Shown in pieces: positions 11,830 to 21,948 of a DNA stretch of 64,000 nucleotides. This stretch comes from Celoporthe dispersa (Eukaryota; Ascomycota; Sordariomycetes; Diaporthales; Cryphonectriaceae), in NCBI GenBank assembly GCA_016584495.1, contig WAID01000007.1, forward strand, positions 4,140,001 through 4,204,000, read 5' to 3'. Within the stretch, counting starts at the first letter, position 1, and each line of letters opens with the position of its first letter. The position numbers were made by a program, and so were the translations under genes. The notes below the pieces were generated by a model, which saw only the letters and a list, made by a program, of their open reading frames with translations, was not told the origin of the DNA and searched no databases.

Positions 11830-12330
11830 GGTATCCTCGGCTCCTTTCTGTGGATCTTCTTCGCTTCCATCAGCAGCCAGCTTAGGGGGACCGCGAGACT
11901 AGATGCCCCATGGAGCTTGAATATGGCCAAAGCTACAAGGTAGGAGTATTGGGTACTGCTGAGTTGAATACACCACTGCCTCATGAGGACACAAAACATT
12001 AAGCCGCGATAAAATCAAATTCTTGTGCCCGCGCGGTGTGCCTTATCATCGCCTTGCAACCATGAAAGCATGTATCTGATCCTGGAGCAGGCTGGAGACG
12101 TCCAAGTACCGCAGCAAGTGTCTCATTTCTCCCACGAACCTTCTGGCTTTCATCCCATATAAGCTCAGCGTCTCAATAAGTCAAACTGGTGACCCTCATG
12201 GTCTTAGCATAAGGCTCTGCTGATTACCTCCGGTGAGTGGCTAGTGGGACCATGCCTTCTTCTGACCATCAGCACTGGAGGTCGGTGAGAATCTTGCAAA
12301 CAGTGAGGGATTATAAACTCACTGTGTCCA
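11830..12330. other. Intergenic region between convergent genes
   Basis: About 500 nt between the membrane protein (plus) and the HET-ankyrin gene (minus), so two 3' UTRs. The 17-nt segment at 11933-11949 is shared, with one mismatch, with 7973-7989. Nothing else is supported. Confidence 0.4.
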
Positions 12331-14448
12331 TTATATTACATTGTATCTGTAAGTCTTGAGAATTCGAATGAGATTAGGATTCTTTGCTTTTACCGCCAGA
12401 TCCATTGGAGTTAGGCCGTCGCCACTCCTGCAATCGACTCTGGCATTATGCTCTAGGAGTAACTCGGTGACGGCCTCGTGCTGATTCTCCACGGCTGCGC
12501 ACAACGGAGTCATTCGTGACCTCAGACTCCAGGGGTCATTGTACCAGTTCCAGGCATCTTTTGCCAAGACAAAACTCGCTACATTCATGTTTGCACCTTT
12601 GCTGGCAAGGAGCGAAACGACAGATAAATGTCCTTGGCCTGCAGCTTGAAGAAGTGCTGAGCCGAGCAAGTCTGCGAGTTTGGTATCTATATCTGAGCAC
12701 GCAGACAAGATCTCTTTGACGATCTTCTCGAGACCCCGGTCCGCTGCCACCTCCAGCGGCGTGGCTCCTCTTCTGTTCTTGTGGTGGATTTTCATGTCCT
12801 GGCGATGTAGAAGTAGCCGAACTTCCGACAGACTCGGCTTTTCCACTGCGAAGTGGAGCAGGGAATTCCCAGTAAAGTGATCCTCGTAGTTCACATGAAT
12901 ATTCTCACACTGCAGAAGCAGTTCCATTGCCTGCAGGTGACCTTCTGCCTCTGCTATGCTCAGTGCTGTGTCTCCCTCAATAGAATCGCCCCTCCTGTAG
13001 TTCACGTCGATATCCTCATGCTCAAGAAGAATTTTGAGGATGGAGACATTTCCTGTGCAAGCTGCTATGAGTAGCGGCGTATCTGCATTCTTGTTCTTCA
13101 GATTGATGTCGAGATCTTTGTGTGAAAAGAGGAGCTCGACCGCTGAAACGCGGTTCCTTTTCACCGCCAAATGCAGCAGGGTGTCACCGGAATGAGCGGT
13201 CTGAAGATTAACATCAAAGTCCAAGACAGTCATCAGAGCCTCAAGCGCACTGGATGGTGCAGCCGAGTCCGCAAGTTCATGAAGAGGAAGTCTGTCTCGA
13301 AAGATTCCATGGTCGAAATTTGCCTTGACACCACCGTTGTCCAGCTTGACGAGAAGACGAAGCAGGACTGGTATCTCGCCTGTGGAAATAGCCCATTCAT
13401 AGATGACAACTGGTAAATCATGCAAAGACTCCAGGAACTTGGCCTTGGTCCAGTCTGGAAGCTTGTACTTGTCCCGATCAAAAGCCTCGTTGAACAGGAT
13501 GGCCCAGACAGCATTCTTTGCCGATTCTTGGAAGCTGATTTCGTAGTTTGGAGAGAGGACCTTCTCGTCGTCGAAGTCTGATGATATCCCTAAAAGGGCA
13601 TAGATGATATCTCGCGAGTCGCTGGCCTCACTGTCGCCAAACTTCCTGAGCAGATGTGCCAGGTCGCGCTTGGTTGTCCACCACGAATCGGATCTCGATG
13701 GTGAAGGCATGACGTCCAGCACCGCCTGGATGTGGGAATCGATCTTCTCCCCCATCAAGCGAGGAAGCAGTGGAAAGGTCCGAGTCGAAACTGACTTCCA
13801 CCCGCAATGGACCATGGCTCTTCTGGCGCTGGCACATTCCTGGACGATCCATACCCGCCTGAACCACGGGCGCTGTAGCAGATCCTGCAGGCCTGATTGT
13901 CGACGGCTTCCAAAGTCTGTTTCGAAGGAAACTCGCCGTTCCTCCATTTTCTTCCATTCGGCCTCCCATGATCTGCTTCGCCGCGCACGCCTGTCCAGCT
14001 CCAATGCCGACTCCATCAGGAGATCGGTCTCGTCGTTGCTTGGCCCCAGCCATATGAGGACTCCTTCGGCAGACTCGTAAATCCGTTTCATGCGGCTGAC
14101 TTGATGCCCCTTTTCTCTGTCATTATCCTGGTCTATGCAAATAGCATCTATCCAGAGGATCCTGTCTTCGTCGCTGAGCCTGAGACATATCAAGGCTGCG
14201 AAGAGGTTGCTGGTTATAAAAGCCTTCTTCCCGTCTAGCCATATATCAATCTTGTTAGGCCAGTCGCCCCAGGTATAGGACAGAGCCTCGTACGGAACGC
14301 CCTGGAACTGGTGTGATTCGTTGGTCTGGTCGAGATGCGCTTCAAAGAGCTCGCATCGGACCGGATCGGTGCGGCTGCCCTTGCAGAGCCGCACCATGCG
14401 AATGGCATCCTTGGACAAGTCGATGGCCTTGTATCTGAAGTAATCCAT
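12331..14448 (-). CDS. HET domain protein with C-terminal ankyrin repeats
   Basis: Intron-less 705-residue protein. The N-terminal half carries a classic HET (heterokaryon incompatibility) domain: YEALSYTWG at 53-61, LWIDAICIDQ at 98-107, followed by the MKRIYESAEGVLIWLG block. From about residue 405 to the C-terminus come several ankyrin repeats, for example GDTLLHLAVKRNRVSAVELL, NADTPLLIAACTGNVSILKI and GLTPMDLAVKAKNPNLIRIL. HET domains are linked to programmed cell death after non-self recognition in filamentous ascomycetes, usually with a sensor domain; here the ankyrin repeats would be the sensor or scaffold (inference). The frame is intact over 2.1 kb. It lies between the two kinase/MRJP pairs. 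Specificity is unknown. Confidence 0.93.
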   Translation of the reverse strand: MDYFRYKAIDLSKDAIRMVRLCKGSRTDPVRCELFEAHLDQTNESHQFQGVPYEALSYTWGDWPNKIDIWLDGKKAFITSNLFAALICLRLSDEDRILWIDAICIDQDNDREKGHQVSRMKRIYESAEGVLIWLGPSNDETDLLMESALELDRRARRSRSWEAEWKKMEERRVSFETDFGSRRQSGLQDLLQRPWFRRVWIVQECASARRAMVHCGWKSVSTRTFPLLPRLMGEKIDSHIQAVLDVMPSPSRSDSWWTTKRDLAHLLRKFGDSEASDSRDIIYALLGISSDFDDEKVLSPNYEISFQESAKNAVWAILFNEAFDRDKYKLPDWTKAKFLESLHDLPVVIYEWAISTGEIPVLLRLLVKLDNGGVKANFDHGIFRDRLPLHELADSAAPSSALEALMTVLDFDVNLQTAHSGDTLLHLAVKRNRVSAVELLFSHKDLDINLKNKNADTPLLIAACTGNVSILKILLEHEDIDVNYRRGDSIEGDTALSIAEAEGHLQAMELLLQCENIHVNYEDHFTGNSLLHFAVEKPSLSEVRLLLHRQDMKIHHKNRRGATPLEVAADRGLEKIVKEILSACSDIDTKLADLLGSALLQAAGQGHLSVVSLLASKGANMNVASFVLAKDAWNWYNDPWSLRSRMTPLCAAVENQHEAVTELLLEHNARVDCRSGDGLTPMDLAVKAKNPNLIRILKTYRYNVI

Positions 14449-15917
14449 GAGCTCGAGAATGCGAGGGTGTGGCAGCGCGATGGCTCTGGTGCAGGTGAAG
14501 TACCTGCTCTCCGACTACAAAACAAGAATATGAATAACAAAGACAAACGGGCTACGCTGTCCGTTGTAACAATTGTTATTTTTTGGTTATCACGGGTTAC
14601 AATTCGATTCGTGAGAAGCGCTGAGAACACGTAAGCCCGAGAGTGTACCAGATAATGACAATGGACGGGACTAGATGCTGCTCTGAGAGGTCTCCTTTCC
14701 CCTCTACCAAGGCGTGGGGCCATGCAGTAAGATAGTAGCGGTCTGTCATAGTGGTAGATACTTAGGACCCACGTAGCACAGCCACATGTGATCAGTCGCT
14801 CGGTCTGCTGCGGCAACTGAATCGAAGGCCACAGGGCTTGTTCCTACACCTATGCCACTTGAATAACGGAGAAAGAAAAAGACTTCACGTCTGTCCTGGA
14901 TTATGGTTCATGATACAGATGACTCGTGAAGTAATTTTGTGCTTGAGGTAAGTAGGGATTGAGAGATAGTCTCGGCTTGCCTTGGGGCAATCTCCAAGAG
15001 CGAGTTGCTGAGAAAACGGTCGCTCTCTTACTGGTAGGTAGTAGCAATGTGTACTAGAATCCTTGCATAACCATGGCTCAGCAGCAGGCAAAAACTGATG
15101 TCCTGAGGACCGTACGCAATGTTGAAAGATGCGCCGTTCTACCACCTAGGCACTCTACACCATATACGATCAATTTTGACACACCTAAGCTCTAAGCAGT
15201 CTAGTCTTGCAATGAAGAAATATTGAAAAGGAGGGCAGTAAGTAGCTAGGCATTTCCCTGATATTGCTTCTATCTATCTCTATGCGCTGCGCTCATTGCT
15301 CAACAAGTGCAACCCCACAGCCTACTATAAAGAGACCCTGTTATACAGGCAGCTGGATAACATATTGTCATGAATAAATCTACAAATAATGATAAATTCA
15401 GCTTATATGAAGTCCTTTGTTCGGTCTTTGAAGCTTGGGCTGCTAGGCACTAGGTGCTTTCACCTGCAAGCTCGGCCGAGACCTAGTGAGACATGTCCAG
15501 AAATGTCTGTTACATTAGCTATGGCCTGGGGATTCATTGTTTGGAGAGAGAGAGAGAGAAGAAAAGAAAGGAAAGGAAAGCATAAAAGATTCCTTGTTTG
15601 TTTGTGTGGCATGGAGTACAAAAGACCCAAGACGCAAAGCCCCGAAACAAGACGCAAATGGATAGTGGTTTCTAATATTGGAATTGAGTCCCAGGGTTGA
15701 AAGGTGAAAGGAAAGCAATAACTACCATATCTAAAGGGTCATCCTCATAATCATTACTTCTGTCAAACAAGAACCACATCAGGACCTTCACTTTTGCTGT
15801 TATCCTTGGTTCCAGTTGACTTCTGCTGTAATTTTCCAGCTCCCCAGAAATCTCACACCTTGACGCCCTCACTTTCACAGATCGTGCCGCACTTGGCTTC
15901 TTCCGAATAAAGTCACC
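14449..15917. other. Intergenic region, divergent promoters
   Basis: About 1.5 kb between the HET-ankyrin gene (minus) and kinase 2 (plus). It contains GA-rich runs at 15547-15585 and otherwise no coding signal: the ORFs are short and motif-free. The sequence just upstream of 15918 reads AAGTCACCATGG, a good start context. Confidence 0.45.
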
Positions 15918-18091
15918 ATGGATGACCAGGCTGATCAGTTGGACGTCGATGCAGAGTCGGTCGTCCGGGGGCAACAGTATCTCCAGACTAAGTTCTGGCT
16001 GTACCGGCGCGGCGAACGAACACACGTGAATCCCTTTGAGTGGTACGTCCAGTCCATGGGAATTCTCAATGCCCAAGTTCCAGGGCAGCCTCCAGACCCG
16101 GCTGGTTACGTGCCGCGGATAGGGCCGGAGACGCCAGAGCGTCAGGACAACAGGCTGCAGTGGCTGAACTGGGTGGACAATATAAACATGGAGAATAGAC
16201 AGCCGCTGTTTGACAATGGTCGACCGGATCTGCCACGAATTCCAAGGCCAGATAGGCAAGAGGCGATCAGGAACTCGGTCAGACACACGGCGCGGTTGCT
16301 GCGCTATCAACGTGGGTTCTTGGCGGTCTCGTATTGATATTTGGGCTCGAGAGGGCGGGAATCGTCTCTGACCATGTGGAATATACAGGCATCAAATATT
16401 GCAAGACGCTCGGATGGGGTATGTTATTGGTGTTCTCTCTTTCATCCCTGACGTCTCATATTGATCAAGTGGAACAGGCGGCCAGGGCGTGGCGACGCTG
16501 TGGCAGATGCGCGACAAACGGCGCAGAAGGCGACACGTTGTGATTAAAACAAATATTGACCCTCAGAACCGATTGGGCATGGCTGCAGAGAAGGATATGA
16601 TGAAGGTACGTCCTAATTCAGCCGTCTTCGCGCCTGCGGGATGAACACGATCTACCATGCGCAGACCGCACTCACAAGACTTGCTTCCTCCAGGATCTCG
16701 CCCGAGCACCGCACATCATCCAGCGCTTCTTGCTACAGGATATCTCGTCGACACAGGCTCGAGTCAACATAGACGACGACCCAAGTTTGATCATCATGCC
16801 GTTTTGTAAATATGGAGACCTCACCAAGTGGCTGAACAAGTCAGGGAGCGCAGGGCCTCGGACAGCTCCAGCTTGGATTCCTCCATCGGTGCTCTGGAGA
16901 TACTTTGACTGTCGTAAGTGGCAAGAGCCCAACCAATACCTTGAGGCCTGCTTTTGGATATGCATCTGACCAAACAACTTTTTCTACGGCAGTGGTGAAA
17001 GCGTGCATCGCAATGCAATACCCGCCGCGGTATCAACCGCTGAACCAGGGGGGATGACGACGAATACCTCCCTATCCCTCACCGTCCCGGCCAACGCATG
17101 CTCCCAGAGGTAGTACCTCCGCCTCATCTGCGCGACGACGACGTGGTTCTCGTCCACCGTGACCTTGATCACGGCAATGGTAAGCAGGCCAACATTGTCG
17201 GTATTGTTGCAGGTCGTGTGTATCCTCTAATCGAGCCGCTTTCGTGTTACAGTCCTCCTTTTCGATTATGACCAGCGGGGAGATGCTTTCGACCCGGCCC
17301 ACGACACTGTGCCCCGGCTGCAGGTAGCGGATCTTGGACTGATGAAGCCACGGGGGTACTTTTTAAGGGACCCTCGAAATTTCCCACAACCAAATTGGGA
17401 GCGCAGTCTGTTGTGGGCGGACAGAGCGGCAGGAAAGCTTGGCTGGTTACTTCCGGTAAGTCTCTTCTCTTTCCTTGCGGTGCGACTGTGTGAGGGAGAA
17501 ATACCTGCTGACGATCAAGAAAGGAGGCGTGGACGTGCGAATGGGATGCAATCGGCCCCAATTCGGATCCAAACTCTGAACCAATGTACAGAACAGTCGC
17601 AGGGAATTATGGAAGCCACTCGAATGTGTGGCAGATGGGCATGGTGAGTTGATGCACTGTCACTTCTGGCCTGGTGCCGAGGGTGCCCGTAGGAACAGTA
17701 GCTGACTTGACTCCCCCTTCAGATAATGAGATGCTGCATGCTGCTAGAGAATCCGCCCATGGCACCGGTGACCGACCGCGTGCCACGTTTCGAGGAACCT
17801 GGGAGCCAGGAGATGCATTTTACCGGCGGGTTCGACCAGCTGAACGACCCAGCCTGTGTCAGCTTCTATGGCAAGGAGATGTGTGACCTCGTGGCGCGGT
17901 GTCTCGAGTACGTGCCGCACCACCGCCCGGACCTGGAGAGCCTGCAGCGGGAGGTCACGGCTGGGATGCAGGCTGCGGACCCTGTGGGCCCGTCCTGGAG
18001 GACGACGTACTTTGGGACCCCACCGCCGCCACCGGGGCCAGTCCAGGGGGTCAGGCTTGCCGACCTAGACCCGTGGGTAGATATAGGATGA
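15918..18091 (+). CDS. Fungal protein-kinase-like protein 2 (one frame disruption)
   Basis: Paralogue of the kinase at 5165-7604. Exons: 15918-16311, 16389-16418, 16478-16605, 16694-16913, 16993-17179, 17253-17455, 17524-17643, 17723-18091. They total 1651 nt; removal of one G from the G6 run at 17048-17053 gives exactly 550 codons (549 residues). In the corrected frame: glycine loop GWGGQGVATL (140-149), lysine in VVIK (about 165), catalytic loop HRDLDHGN (312-319, Asp314), and VADLG in place of DFG (Asp346). LWRYFDCLVKACIAMQYPPR aligns with LWRTFECLVNGCVAMAVPPR of kinase 1. The C-lobe has YGKEMCDLVARCLEYVPHHR. The start context is CACCATGG. As printed, the frame stops soon after the G6 run, so it is either a recent loss of function or a sequencing indel. 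Confidence 0.82.
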
Positions 18092-18249
18092 AGGCAAAGG
18101 CGGCGGCGCAGAGAGAGAGAGTGAGTGAGTGAGATGGACATGATGTTTATCAAGGCTGGGAAATAGAACGGAATGAATGCAGCTGCTTTCAGCCATGCAG
18201 AGTAATGAATATAGAAAGTGGTACGTAGAGCGGATCATTAGCTGGTCAG
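18092..18249. other. Short convergent spacer with GA-rich repeat
   Basis: 158 bp between the kinase 2 stop and the NAD synthetase stop. It contains a short GAGAGAGAGTGAGTGAGTGA stretch at about 18112-18133. The two 3' UTRs must overlap or be very short. Confidence 0.5.
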
Positions 18250-20723
18250 CTAAAAGAATATCCCATTTGGAGCCAAGATGTGCTTTCCAGTGGTGTCAGG
18301 TAACCTTACGGACAGTTTGGCGTCTTCAGTCGACATCCCCAGCCCTCGCGGCGTGGCTCCCTCCTTCAGCCTGGCCTCCATCTCGTCGACATGCGCCCTG
18401 ATCTTGTCAAACTGCCACGGCCAGTTGACCACATATAGGAAGGGCCGCAGGTCGTGGCGGTTGTCATCAGGGTTATACGCCGACATGTGCGGGCTGGGTG
18501 TCAGGATCACGGCCTTGTGGCGGTTGAGCGAGTAGAATCTGAAGAAGCGCATGACCTTGTCCGCGATCTTTCTCGGCCCAAAGCCTGGCCTCTCCTTCCA
18601 GTCACCCAGCAGGCGCAGGTATGCCGACCATGGGCCGAGCTTGTGGACTTTGCGCAGGATGCCAAACTCGGACAGCTCGTTGTAGGTGAAGCCCATCTCG
18701 TCGTCAGCCTCGTCGTTCTGCACGCCGGCTGACAGAGGCAGGAGCTCGGCCGAGGGTGTGGCCTCGATGAACTCGGTCATGATGGGGAGGTCCCAGTTGG
18801 ATCTTGCCCAGCTCTGGAAGGCCTTGGCGTCCGTCTTGGAGATGCTGCCGAGCGGGGCGATGTCGGCCGAGGACGCGTCGTACTTTGTGTAGTAGCCCCG
18901 CAGGTTCTCATCGACGTTACCCGACCCCAGAACAAGCAGCGCTGCGCCCTTTCGTGGCGTGTCCCGAGCAGTCGTGGAGAGCTGGGCGAGCTCGTACGCC
19001 ACCACGAGGCGGTTGCGGGCCTGGATATTTTGTCGAGCCAGGTTTTCGGCGGGACTGCCACCCTCGATGGAGTACTTGGGACGGAAACCGTCAAGGGTCT
19101 GAGCGATAATGTTCTCGTGGGCGATCACGGCCTCGTCGATCTTAATATCGGAGTGATAGCCACCAAGACGCTCGGACAGACGCTTGGCACGTGTCCTGGT
19201 CTCCTCTCCAGAGTTGACAGTGCCCATGTAGCAGGTGTGGAACAGACGGCCGACGATGTCCTCCGGCCTGGAGGGCATGAAGTCTGGCTCCCCTGTGACC
19301 CGGCGCAGGTCATCCAACACGGTCTTCTCACCGTCCCTGACGGCCTGAAAGGCCATACGGGCCATGCTGTACACAAAGAGGGCGACAGTCGCGGAGTCGA
19401 GGCCGCCGCTCAGAGCGAGGAAGTAGCCGGGCGAGTTCGTTCGGGTGAGATATTGCCACAGGAAGACGGCCTGGGCACTTGCTATCTCCTCCATCGGGTC
19501 GAGGATGTGCAGCTCTATTTCTCTAGAGATGTGGATCGTGTCGGAATAGTAGACCTCGTCGGCAGACCGGCAGAGACGCAGGTCACACTCAACACGGGGG
19601 AACTCTTCTTGTGCCGCGCCCTGGAGGTTGCGAGATATGGACGACCTGTAGCTCCGGACTTCCTCGATGGAGATGGTGGACGTGGTGACCTCGACGGGGC
19701 GCAGCGAGAACTGGGAGCCCTGGGCGAGAACCTTGCCATTGGCGAGAACCATACTTGAGCCGTCAAACATCATGCGGGCCTCACCATCGACGCCTGTGGC
19801 ATTTGCGTAGACATAGATACCTCCCAGTCTCCGGGTGGAGTTGGAGATGAGGTCGAGTCGGGCCCGCAGTTTGCGCAGCTCGGCATGGCTAGCACTGCTG
19901 TTGAGTATGACCTCAGCACCGTTCAGGCCCAGGAAGGACGAGGGGTTCAAGGGTGTGAAGAGCTCCTCGCAGGTCTCACACGCGACGGCCGTGTCGATGG
20001 TGGAGAGGATGATATCGCCGATCGGAACCTTCCTCTGGCCTGTGACCTCGGCGGCGATGGCCTCCAGGTAGTAGTCCTCGCTCTGTCGGCGCTTGACCCA
20101 GGGGGTGAAGTGGCGCATCTCCCTGTAGAGCCCGTCATTCGCAAGACTCATCTTGGGCCTGATGAGGAAAATGTGCTTGTAGGTGCACAGGACCCTGCAG
20201 TTGTAGCGAACATTCCGGTGCCGCACGCCCAGGCCGAGATCGACGAGCATGTCCCTGCAGATGGGGTCTGAGATGATCTCTGCCAGGACCTCCCAAGAGT
20301 GCAGAAAGGTGTCGCCTTCCAGGTGATGGTCGAGGCAGCCATATCCTGAGAAAGAGGAGGGAGAGGAGGAGGAGTCATCGTCAGCATCGCCTGAGGCATT
20401 ACGGAGAGGAAGAGCGAATAATGCATGCAGGTCAAGAGGAAGAGGTTGTCGATGACGATGCCATAAAGGTGGTATGCCTTACGGGGAGGCAGGCCAGCTG
20501 ACGAGCCCACGAGGCCTCATCCTTCATCCCTCATTCCACGGAGGGAACCTTTTTCTTTGCCAGGAGAGTCGAACCTACCTGGTATTTCAAGTTCGGGGCC
20601 GGTTCGGAGGGTGGCGCCCTCGGCCTTTGCGAGGCGGATGGACTCCAGGATCCTGTCTCGATTGCCTCGAAAGTCGAGGGGCACACTGGGAATGGTCGCC
20701 GCAGCGACTGTGATGTATGACAT
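18250..20723 (-). CDS. QNS1: Glutamine-dependent NAD+ synthetase
   Basis: Final step of NAD+ synthesis: amidation of deamido-NAD+ with glutamine-derived ammonia. Two exons (minus), 20723-20579 and 20345-18250, give 746 residues, normal for the eukaryotic enzyme. The nitrilase-type glutaminase domain is N-terminal (GPELEIPGYG spans the splice junction near residue 49; CETCEELFTP; NSSASHAELRKLRARLDLI). The synthetase domain carries the ATP pyrophosphatase P-loop LSGGLDSATVA. The start MSYITVAAATIP matches the family's usual beginning. The frame is intact. The tail of kinase 2 lies only 158 bp away, convergent. Cytosolic enzyme by homology. Confidence 0.95.
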
Positions 20724-21948
20724 GGTAGTGAACAGGGGAGGAGGATGTTGACCAGTGGTAGCGAGGGTTTATGAGGCAAGTAGCGATCATTGGTAGTTCG
20801 TCTGCGTGACTTGAGAACAAGTACATACGCTGCGGTGTTGTTGCTGCTGCGTAAGTAAGTAGGGCCTAGCCGGCAGTGGGGTCATCTTATCGAGCGGGCC
20901 TATCGATAAGATTATCGATAAACACACACGCGGCAAGTGCCCCCTCACCCCCTGTCCACCCACAATGGGTCATAGCTGAACCATCGCGTCGCCCTGCCAA
21001 GCCTGCCTACCAGCTGCCACTTAGCCTTACCGTCACAGCTCTCACTCGTACCATAAGTAACAGTTCCCGCGCGGCCGATACATACAGTACTAAAGTATCC
21101 TTTTACAGTACGTCTTGGCCTTTGAGAGTGGACCAACTGACAGATTCTTCTCTTTGACCCTCTCTTTAGAGAGCTCTAGAGACCAGCCTGGCCATCCAGG
21201 ATTAAGGAGAGAGTCCCTTGAGCCAACCCCTTTCCTACCTCTACCACGACCAGCCCGCCTCTTCGCTTTCTTCTGTTCTTCCTTCTACCCATTCACCGAG
21301 AGAACCCAGTCACTACTGGTGCAGTCTCTGGTCAGAAGCTCTCCTGCGCGGGTCCAGAGTCCAAATATGGTGTCTGTACCGGGTCTCGCCTGGCCGGCCC
21401 TTTATTCGGGGCCAGTAAATCCGGCTGAATTACCTCGCATTGAACAAAGATCTTCGCAATTTATGAACATGTCAGTACTATGGTGCAAAGACGCGTGGCA
21501 ATGCATCCGGATGACGATTAAATCCGAGGGCCTTTACCAGGAGCCTGCCTCTTTGAAGATCTCTTGGTCGCCTGCAAGGCGCTGGATGCGGAAGGTGAGT
21601 GTTGTACAGGGGCAGCGGAACCGAGATCCTTCAGATTTATTGTGTAGGCCAAGTCTCCAGTGCCGATATTTTCCCCCAGTCAAGTATGCAGGAACGGAAA
21701 TCACTCGAGCAGGGTTCCCCAATTGAAAAGACGGCGACCTGGTTCTTCCCCAGGAAAATATTTACAAGTTTACCTAACAACCTTACAAAGTACGGATCAC
21801 CTTATATGAGTATAGCTATCATTATAATAATGTCTGTCCCTTTCTCTCGAGACATCTTTGCCATATTGCTCCGCCGCTCTGATCATTCCTCTCCCCGGCC
21901 CCCGTCCTCCATAAATAAAATTTTTGTTTTCCTTCCTGGTCACTCACC
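20724..21948. other. Intergenic region, divergent promoters
   Basis: About 1.2 kb between NAD synthetase (minus) and MRJP2 (plus). It holds paired TATCGATA palindromes (20901-20920), about 180 bp upstream of the NAD synthetase start, and several CT-rich tracts from 21230 to 21300. I could not support a gene in the short ORFs here. Confidence 0.45.
20901..20920. promoter_or_regulatory. Two TATCGATA palindromes in tandem
   Basis: TATCGATA occurs at 20901-20908 and again at 20913-20920, 12 bp apart, and a related TTATCGA half-site begins at about 20887. Each is a perfect palindrome containing GATA on both strands. The position about 180 bp upstream of NAD synthetase suggests a regulatory site, perhaps for a GATA-type or homodimeric factor. 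That role is inference. Confidence 0.35.
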
